NCBI GenBank assembly: GCA_947069175.1
Contig: CAMTDV010000009.1
Coordinates: 10,611,663 to 10,675,662, forward strand
Source of the DNA: Scalesia atractyloides
Taxonomy: Eukaryota; Streptophyta; Magnoliopsida; Asterales; Asteraceae
Length of the DNA stretch: 64,000 bases
Direction of reading: 5' to 3'
Positions 56,410 to 64,000 of the stretch are shown piece after piece. The position numbers and the translations under genes are program-made. How positions within the stretch are numbered: the stretch's first letter is position 1; each line of letters begins with the position of its first letter. The notes under the pieces are model-generated. The model was not told the origin of the DNA. It saw nothing but the letters and a program-made list of their open reading frames with translations, and made no database searches.

Positions 56410-57528
56410 TCACACACGTGCTTTTAGAGCTTGTTGCTGATTGGCTTGAGGAGGAGCGGGTAAAGCTGGAGCTGCTGGAGCCTGAGGAGCTGGCTGACGA
56501 GGACCTGATCGGCAACTCACAGTAAAATGGCCGTAGATATTGTAGTTTGTGCAAAAACGGCGGTTGCCACCAACGGCATGATGATAAGTGCACTTAGGGC
56601 ACAGAGGGTAAGGTCCGGTATACGCACGCTTAGATGGGGGTGCAATCGGAGCGGCTGACTGAAGCGGCTGAGGGTTTGCTGGAGCGGCGAGAGCATAGTT
56701 CTTACTCGGGTTTCCTCTTTTGCGTCCCTGACGCTTTCCCTTCGGTTCACTTGATGGTTCGATAGCAGCTGTTGGTTTGACGACGGTTTGATTGGCGACT
56801 TTCGCAGAGTTCTTGAAATAACCATCTTGAACTCGTTGATCGTTGATCTCAACGGCGAGCATGTAGGTCTCCTCGGTGGTTGTAGTATGAGCAACTTTTA
56901 TGAAACTTGCAACACACTCGGGTAACCCACGGATGTACTTGTTGATAGCTTTCTCCGTCGTATCAACCTGGCTGGGACAGATGATGCTCAAAATCTTAAA
57001 CCGAGCAGTAAAACCAGCATTGTCGGGACCATCCTGTTTGATACCCCAAAACTCATTCTCGAGCTTTTGCATTTCATGCGGAGGACAGAACTCCTTCATC
57101 ATTACTTCCTTGAGTTCCTCCCAAGATAGACTGTAGGCTTCATCATTTTCACGCTTGTTTCTTTCAGCTGTCCACCAGTTGAGAGCACGGGACTGGAAGA
57201 CTCCGGTAGCGTTCACGGTGCGGAGGTCATCGGGGCATCCACTTTTCCTAAAAGTGACCTCAATAGCATCGAACCAGTGAAACATAGAAGTCGGTCCGTC
57301 ATTGCCCGTGAAGGCTAGAGGTGCACAAGCCTTGAAGTTCTTGAAGCTGAATCGCGGCTTGGGATTCTCAGTTTTCGAGTCGACTGAGGAGTTGCTGCTC
57401 ACAGCATGAATTTCTGAGACGATTTGCGGGATGACTTTTGCCACTTCCTTGCTGACTAGTGAAGCGATGCGCTTGTTGTCGCTGTGGCGTTGAGCAGTAC
57501 GGGGAGTATGGGATCCGAGTGACGACAT
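56410..57528 (-). pseudogene. Tekay-type gag
   Basis: 372 residues. A basic start (MSSLGSHTPRTAQRHSDNKR) is followed by the retrotransposon gag domain: FTGNDGPTSMFHWFDAIEVT, ALNWWTAERNKREN, EELKEVMMKEFCPPHEMQKL and INKYIRGLPECV. Near the end one CCHC knuckle is degenerate (CTNYNIYGHFTVSC, second Cys replaced by Tyr). The Pro/Ala-rich tail ends at a stop just before a second knuckle. The start is well placed after the leader. It assembles the capsid in active relatives. Confidence 0.88.
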
Positions 57529-58650
57529 CTACACAAAGATTTGGATTAGACGAGATTCGATTATAATAGAGTTATGTTTAAAAAATTTATTATAATTATT
57601 CGTACAAGGCACAAAACCACATAAGCACGTAGACATGTAAACATGTAGGCACATAAGCACGTAAGCACATAAGCACATATTTTCACGTATTCACCTTCTA
57701 ATAGTAACAATGCATAGCGCGATACGAGATGCGAGATATAAGTGATATATAAGCGAGATAAGCGAGATAATACCGCTTATGAGGCACACATGTCCTCATA
57801 GGCGTAAGCGAGTTAAGCGTCTTAGTTTGGTTGATGTATTAATTAGCGTTTTAGATTACGAGAGCTGTGCGAGTAGTGCATGCGTTTAGGGAGCGTAAAG
57901 CGATAAAGCGAGATATCGATAATGCGAGAAATAAATAAAACAAGAAATCGAATGAAGCGAAAATTCTCAAAGTTTTAATCACATAAATAATAATAAACTC
58001 GATGATGCGTAAATCGACGGTATAGGCTTAAATGAATTGGGAGTGTCCGGGGTTTTGAGACGTTTGACACGCCAAAGTGGTTCGACTACCCTTTGCATTT
58101 GGACCCACGCTTTGGCCTAATAGATAAACGTTCTCACCGTAAGCGGCTAACGACATTTACCCTTCCAGTTAATACGTGTTCCAAACCATCGGCATAACCG
58201 AGACTTTGGTGAGATTGAAAATCGAAGCACGGAATTAGTTATTAAGATGTGGGTTTCACCCCTAACTTAACAACATCATTCCTAGTTGTGGCCACGCTTA
58301 CCGATCACATCGTGCGTTCTACTAGATAGAAAGGGAGATGTTCGTCGAGGTTTGGATGTCACTCCTAACTCAACGAAGATATCTCGTGCGAGAGAATGCG
58401 TGGAGTGAATGATCTCATCTAGAGTTCTCGGTTTTCACACCTATTCTCGTCTAGATCACTCGTTGGTGAGATACGAGCGTTTCCAAGCGTGTATTATTGT
58501 ATTAGCCTTAGGAAAGGCACATTTAAGCATTTATGGCAAGTAGTTTAACATTTAAGTCAAAGATAGGTCAATCGGGTACTTAAACATGCTACTAGGTCGA
58601 ATCATGGCAATTCTACCTATTATCCTAAGTTATGGGCTCTGATACCAATC
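57529..58650 (-). other. Tekay-type 5' untranslated leader
   Basis: 1.1-kb leader from PBS to gag start, without coding frames. It contains many short GCGAGATAAGCG and CATAAGCACGTA-type repeats near 57620-57960. Confidence 0.7.
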
Positions 58651-59380
58651 TGTCACACCCCAACCGATGGTGGAATCATCGGGGTAGTGGCACTAGACGA
58701 ATCAGATTGATCAAGAGATTCCATAACGATTAATTCAAAGACAATAATCAACATTTAATATCCCATACTATCAAACTCATACAATCTTCAAACAACCATT
58801 ATAATTCAACAAAATCTCTTAAACACAATCCAATTCGATCTCCCCTATATTTTATTACAACCATTCTAAACAAACTAACAAAACGAACTAAACTACGCAT
58901 GCAACATCCAAGGCATCCAAGCTAAATCCTCAACCTGTTACATATGTTAAAATACAAGTCAATACAATTAAGTAAAGTTGAGCATACGAGTTTGAATAAT
59001 ACTAGCATAGCCGACAAAGCGTTTGCGAAACAATCTAACTACATATCATGATACACCAAAACACTTAACATAACATAGGCTCATTTCTCATCCTAACTAC
59101 CGTGAGAAGGCTTGCGTGACCATCCTAACTAGACCCCATCGGGTGTTAGCCAAACTATACTACCATACTAGCTAAGGAGGCAAGTTAACGAAAATAAATC
59201 CTAGTCACATGTTTCTAGTATCACGTATCGAGCATATACAATCAGATTATTCGCGTGTGATAAACAGTTTTGATTTGTGAAGTGTTTTTTGATATAGGAA
59301 CGTATGTAACACCTAAAAAGTGCATTAAAGCGAACTTGTAAGTTTCGAGCGAACTTGTATAAATCTGCTGAGTGGTGATT

Positions 59381-59602
59381 CAAGTTCGGGCGAACTTGTA
59401 AGTTTCTCAAGGAAACTTTGGCTAGTTCGGTCGAACTTGTGGGGTTTGGATGGATGGATTGACAAGTTCGGCCGAATTTGTGAAGTTTCCTGAGAAACTT
59501 TACAAGTTCGAGCGCACTTGAGGACTTTCTGCTGAAGAATTGGCCATTTTCACTCAAGTTCGGCCGAACTTGACCTTTTGAGGGCAAGTTCGAGAGAACT
59601 TG
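59381..59602. repeat. palindrome array, 5' LTR
   Basis: Six surviving CAAGTTCGNNCGAACTTG sites at 59381, 59422, 59463, 59503, 59555 and 59585 (spacing 41, 41, 40, 52, 30), several with one mismatch. The first two sites of the partner array were lost in the deletion. Confidence 0.88.
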
Positions 59603-60258
59603 GCTAGGCTGCTGCACAAAATCGGTTGAATCTCGAGCGAACTTGATGTTCTCGGGTCCAAAATCTTGCGTTTTCGCGTCGTTTGTTGAGGAAATTCAGT
59701 GTTCATCCCTCTAACCCTGTGCTACTGAGCAAACTTGGGTCAGAGAGGTCTTTTAGAGCAGTTTTAGCCGTTTTACCAAAGCGTGGGCTAATCCGGGCGA
59801 ACTCGGGGTTCGTTCGGGTTAGCCCGGCTTGTGTAAACCAACATAAACGTCCTTATGCTTCCAGATCTGGGATCTTGAATGATAAATGCTTCGTTTCATA
59901 TCAGAAAATGAACAACACATCATCAAAAGTCCGTATTTTGTGTAAAAATCAATGTTTAAAAGGTTTTGCTCAGATCTAAGCATAAATTTGAGTGAAAAAC
60001 TGAAGTTTTATGGAAAATGATGAAGATTTTCGTAAACAGAGAAGATTTGTTGAAAACGAAGGCTATGCCTTCTGCTAAAATCGTTGTAAACCTTTGTAAA
60101 TCGTTGATAAACGTTGTTGTAGTTGAAATCGGGTTGATTCTTACTTAGATAACGAAGGTTTCGGGTTTTGAGAGCTTTGGGCGAACTTACAACAAGTTCA
60201 AATGAGAGTAATGAGGTGGGTATTTATAGGGGAAGGAAAAATGGTGAGCTGGTGGGGC

Positions 60259-60451
60259 CAAGTTCGGTCGAACTTGCATGAAATTCATGCAAGTTCGGGC
60301 GAACTTGCTAGATTTCCATGAGATAATAGCCAAGTTCGGCCGAACTTGTACATGTATGTACAAGTTTGAGCGAACTTGAGGAATATGAAGGTTCCTTGTG
60401 TCATCAGGCAAGTTCGGGCGAACTTGGGGTAGTCAAGTTCGGCCGAACTTG
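60259..60451. repeat. second palindrome cluster, 5' LTR
   Basis: Six sites, mostly intact here, including copies damaged in the other LTR, so this version is closer to the ancestral state. Confidence 0.85.
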
Positions 60452-60857
60452 GCCTGGTGACCAAGTTCGTTTGCCGATTTCGCGTTAAGTGTTCGTTTGG
60501 CAGTTCAGTTCATATTAGTTAGTTATATTAAGCGTTAAATTAAAGCGTTAAGAGTTATAATTGATATAATAGTGCGATTTAGCGATTCGAGAGTGCGAGA
60601 GCGATGCCATAGCGAGCGTAATCATAACCACGAACACACATAACACATAAATAATATAAACACATAAATAATTGCGATTTGCGATGCGATGAGATTAGCG
60701 ATGCGATTTAATAAGCGATTGGATGTGATAATAACGTACAACACCATAAGTAATTTACATAAACTTTATTATAGACCGAATCTCGGGATTACAAGGTAGA
60801 TAAACGGGAAAACAAAATGGAAAGATAACAATCGAATTTTTGAGTTGTTACAGAGGG

Positions 60858-61359
60858 ACATGCCACATTTTGCATTAATAACTTACTTAATTATCTTTCA
60901 ATAATCTGGCATTGCGGAACTGTATCCCTGCTGAATCAGACCAATATGGCTGAGGTAGCATTGCTTCCAAAAGAGGGACATGCCACAATAACTAAGATAA
61001 TCTCTTAAAAATCCTAAAGTGCGGAAATCATCAAAGGATACATAAAAGATGAGTCGGAACCAAATGATTATATCTTGTTTATTGTTTTCACTAACATTTT
61101 ATTTTTATTTCATTTTTCTCTTTTAAACTAACTTACATCTTTTTATCAAAATTTTGGTTAGATTAGACGTTGATGGTATTCCAATATTAAAAGCTCTTGT
61201 ATCTTACCATCACTATATTACGCCAACGATGGGTGCACTTGCCTTAATGTGTTGTAGAGAGTGATTGTATTGTATCGTGTTTTATAAATTTAAAGCTTGA
61301 TAAACAAGTAAAAAGTGTTAAAAATATATCTAAAATAATAACACGCTTGACACACGTCA
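60858..61359 (+). repeat. Athila-like solo LTR, part 3 of 3
   Basis: Resumes at ACATGCCACATTTTGC after the chromovirus and ends at ACACGTCA, the reverse complement of the TGACGTG LTR start. ACTAT follows as the imperfect TSD. Confidence 0.82.
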
Positions 61360-62510
61360 ACTATCTACTGAATTCGCAATTAAAAACTCCATGAATTCAT
61401 ATGTTGATCACAAATCGTCTAGGTGAATTCAGTGATCCAAAGCCCTAAAAACGGTCCTAATAAATTCGCAGAAATGGAGAATTAAGATTTCACCTACCAA
61501 ACTTTGATTGTGAGGTAGAGTGCCAATGTGTTGAACAATTGAATGATCGAATATGAAATGTAAAAGTTGATGAACATAATGATTTATACGAGGAAAAAAC
61601 CTTGATCTTGACGACTTCGTTTCTGTGGGTGTAGGCGAGTACGCGTGGGGGCCGGTTGTCGAGGATTCACCTCCGGATCTCTCTCTATATCATATGCATC
61701 TCTCTTTCCCTAGTTTCTCCTTTTGTGTCTGTATGTCTCTTTTGAGAAGGGAATGTAGAGGATGGCAAGTGAAACATGTGAAAACTAGTAAGCTAGTTAT
61801 GTTTTTTTAGTATTCATTTTCACTATTCTATTAATAGATAGAGATTTCCATGCAACTATTAATAGATAGAGATTTCCATGCAACTAATTATTAACATTTC
61901 TATGTTTTTTCCATACTACTAATTATCAACATTTTGATGTTTTACGGTGTTATACCTCATGCATAGGGTTTTTCAAACAAACAAAAAAAATCACATCTAA
62001 CACAAAAATTTTTACATTTTAACCCCTTCGTTTTTTTACTTTTAACCTAAAGTTTTTCGTCTTTTGCAATTAAACCCTACTACTTTTTTATTTTCAGTTT
62101 CGGTCCCTGATACCTTTCCTCTTTCGTAAATTTTTGTTTTACGTTTCGTTCTATTTTACGAGTTAACACAACGCGTCTATTTTTCCCGTTTGACTAGTCC
62201 GTCCCAAAGCATCTATTTTTCCCATTTGACAGATTCATTGCTGTAAAGTAACAATATTCCTTGATTTCATAATGAGAATAACAACCTTATACATAGTACA
62301 TGAAGAAGAGATAAATACAAAAACTAACTAATGAGAATCAATCAAATCCTAACAAACAATATATTAAAAAATATAGAAACATACATGCCAATAATATCAT
62401 GGGATATTATCGGATAACAGTACCCCGCAGTTGAAGTCGTAGTTGTAACAACCCACATTTTCACAGCTCATTACTCTCGTTACGCCTAGCACCAGAGATT
62501 CGGATCATAA
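61360..62510. other. intergenic spacer between duplicated segments
   Basis: 61360-61497 is duplicated at about 63425-63555. It then holds pyrimidine-rich sequence (about 61670-61740, CTCTCTCTATATCAT), a 28-bp tandem doublet (about 61829-61884, TATTAATAGATAGAGATTTC), and the inverted partner of the 15930-16430 repeat at 62010-62240. TGTAACAACCCACATTTTC at 62446-62510 looks like the start of another gypsy LTR, cut at the duplication border. No gene is supported. Confidence 0.5.
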
Positions 62511-63555
62511 TGGGGTAGTCAAGTTCGGCTGAACTTGGCCTGGTGACCAAGTTTCGTTTGCCGATTTCGCGTTAAGTGTTCGTTTGGCGGTTCAGTTCGT
62601 ATTAGTTAGTTATATTAAGCGTTAAGCGTTATAATTGATATAATAGTGCAATTTAGCGATTCGAGAGTGCGAGAGCGATGCGATAGCGAGCGTAATCATA
62701 ACCACAAACACACATAACACATAAATAATATAAAACCACATAAATAATTGCGATGAGATTAGCGATGCGATTTAATAAGCGATTGGATGTGATAATAACG
62801 TACAACACCATAAGTAATTTACATAAACTTTATTATAGACCGAATCTCGGGATTACAAGGTAGATAAACGGGAAAACAAAATGGAAAGATAACAATCGAA
62901 TTTTCGAGTTGTTACAGAGGGACATACCACATTTTGCATTAATAACTTACTTAATTATCTTTCAATATCTGGCATTGCAGAACTGTATCCCTGCTGACTC
63001 AGACCAATATGGTTGAGGTAGCATTGCTTCCAAAAGAGGGACATGCCACAATAACTAAGATAATCTCTTAAAAACCCTAAAGTGCGGAAATCATCAAAGG
63101 ATACATAAAAGATGAGTCGGAACCAAGTGATTATATCTTGTTTATTGTTTTCACTAACATTTTATTTTTATTTCATTTTTCTCTTTTAAACTAACTTACA
63201 TCTTTTTATCAAAATTTTGGGTAGATTAGACGTTGATGGTATTCCAATATTAAAAGCTCTTGTATCTTACAATCACTATACTACGCCAACGATGGGTGCA
63301 CTTGCCTTAATGTGTTGTAGAGAGTAATTGTATTGTATCGTGTTTTATAAATTTAAAGCTTGATAACAAGTAAAAAGTGCTAAAAATATATCTAAAATAA
63401 TAACACGCTTGACACACGTCAACTATCTACTGAATGCGCAATTAAAAACTCCATGAATACATATGTTGATCACAAATCATCTAGGTGAATTCAGTGATCC
63501 AAAGTCCTAAAAACGGTCCTAATAAATTCACAGAAATGGAGAATTAAGATTTAAC
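62511..63555 (+). repeat. segmental duplication of 60425-61497
   Basis: Begins at GGGGTAGTCAAGTTCGG, inside the chromovirus LTR end. It passes through the same LTR/GAGGG/solo-LTR junction and the same ACACGTCA end, and stops within GGAGAATTAAGATTT. It carries the insertion junction, so it was made after the chromovirus inserted. Scattered substitutions and small deletions (for example near 62622 and 62752) separate the copies. Confidence 0.9.
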
Positions 63556-64000
63556 CATCAAATCGTTTTGTATCAACTTGCACATGATCAATTGATGATC
63601 AGTTTTAGATCACCATTGATGCTTCAAGAACACAACTAGGTTTATACTCTAATAGTCAAATTAGCTTCCAAATCCTATACTGTTCGATTCTCCTGCTAAT
63701 TCCATGCAAAACTCCACTGAGAATTCATCTTTCATCAACAGTGCAACACGGATTAATTCGAAGAAGATTCCAGGGCTTGGAACTTCTACCAACGGTTTCT
63801 CCTTTAATACTTAACTTTTTTTAGGTAATTCCAAACCCCATTGTAGTTGTTTTTTCAGTATGTACAAAACGCCTCTATCAATTTCAGTGATAGAGGGAAA
63901 ATGAATTCGAAATTAATTTTAATTGGAATTAGGGTTATTTGTTCATAGAATTTGGGGCTTTTGATGCTAGACCTACATTTTGGTGAAATTGAAAGTAGGA
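63556..64000. other. intergenic, no gene recognised
   Basis: AT-rich sequence containing a TGATCAATTGATGATCA palindrome near 63586. No open frame or repeat could be supported before the window edge. Confidence 0.4.

Larger units (their letters stand above)
50562..60852 (-). mobile_element. Ty3/gypsy chromovirus, Tekay-type, full length but inactive
   Basis: 10.3-kb element with a perfect TSD GAGGG (50557-50561 and 60853-60857). LTRs of 2372 and 2202 bp run TGTCACACCCCAACC...GTTGTTACA. The PBS (58636-58647, TGGTATCAGAGC on the minus strand) matches initiator tRNA-Met, and a purine tract (AGTAGGAGAGA) lies at 52934-52945. Minus-strand order is gag, protease, RT, RNase H, integrase, chromodomain-like tail, the chromovirus order. 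The tail resembles the Tekay/Del lineage. At least five nonsense codons and three frameshifts make it inactive. Confidence 0.95.
58651..60852 (-). repeat. 5' LTR of the Tekay-type element
   Basis: 2202 bp, shorter than the partner by one ~170-bp deletion near 59330. Confidence 0.93.

Noticed and set aside
62511..62935. A second independent chromovirus LTR insertion
   Set aside because: The same insertion junction and the same unique flank follow, so this is a segmental duplication.

Overview
The window is repeat-dominated nuclear DNA from a flowering plant. Plant Ty1/copia, Athila-like and Tekay-like Ty3/gypsy, LINE, Mutator-like and hAT sequences are packed and nested with almost no host genes, and the one clear host gene is a pectin-methylesterase/invertase-inhibitor gene. 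The TGTCACACCCC-type LTRs and Athila-like repeats look like those common in Asteraceae. That placement is inferred from memory of repeat style, not proven.

Layout. 1-2255: intergenic DNA with a Mutator-like MITE and a possible Helitron 3' end. 2261-8374: a decayed Tnt1-type copia element (minus strand, TSD TATAA) with an 804-bp hAT element in one LTR. 8380-16600: decayed intergenic DNA with duplicated copia 3' fragments, MITEs, a lone copia LTR, one exon-like piece and an inverted repeat. 16623-18760: a non-autonomous Mutator-like element (10-bp TSD) carrying a minisatellite. 18899-19449: the inhibitor gene, frameshifted by an 11-bp tandem duplication.

20963-35566: the most unusual object, a gag-only Ty3/gypsy-type element in the order LTR-internal-LTR-internal-LTR. 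It is flanked as a whole by the TSD AATAC and sits in an old LINE ORF1. Its middle LTR is a recombinant, matching the right LTR on its left side and the left LTR on its right side, as unequal crossing-over predicts. Each ~2.6-kb LTR carries four tRNA-like modules with A-box- and B-box-like sequences, a 29-nt stem-loop and a cluster of W-box cores. The modules and stem-loop recur in a diverged solo LTR at 42504-45234, and one module type recurs in a third LTR at 37044.

37806-61359: an Athila-like solo LTR split by two later insertions. One is a pol-less Athila-like relative in opposite orientation (38529-50153, TSD ATTAC), itself containing the 42504-45234 solo LTR (TSD CATTG) and a foldback element. 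The other is a full-length Tekay-type chromovirus (50562-60852, TSD GAGGG) whose LTRs carry arrays of an 18-bp palindrome at near-helical spacing. 62511-63555 is a second copy of the chromovirus/Athila-LTR junction, made by segmental duplication.

The retroelement genes are nearly all broken, many by TGG-to-stop or CGA-to-TGA changes of the kind methylated-cytosine deamination gives. No intact autonomous element is visible. All comparisons were made by eye; no alignment or database search was run.
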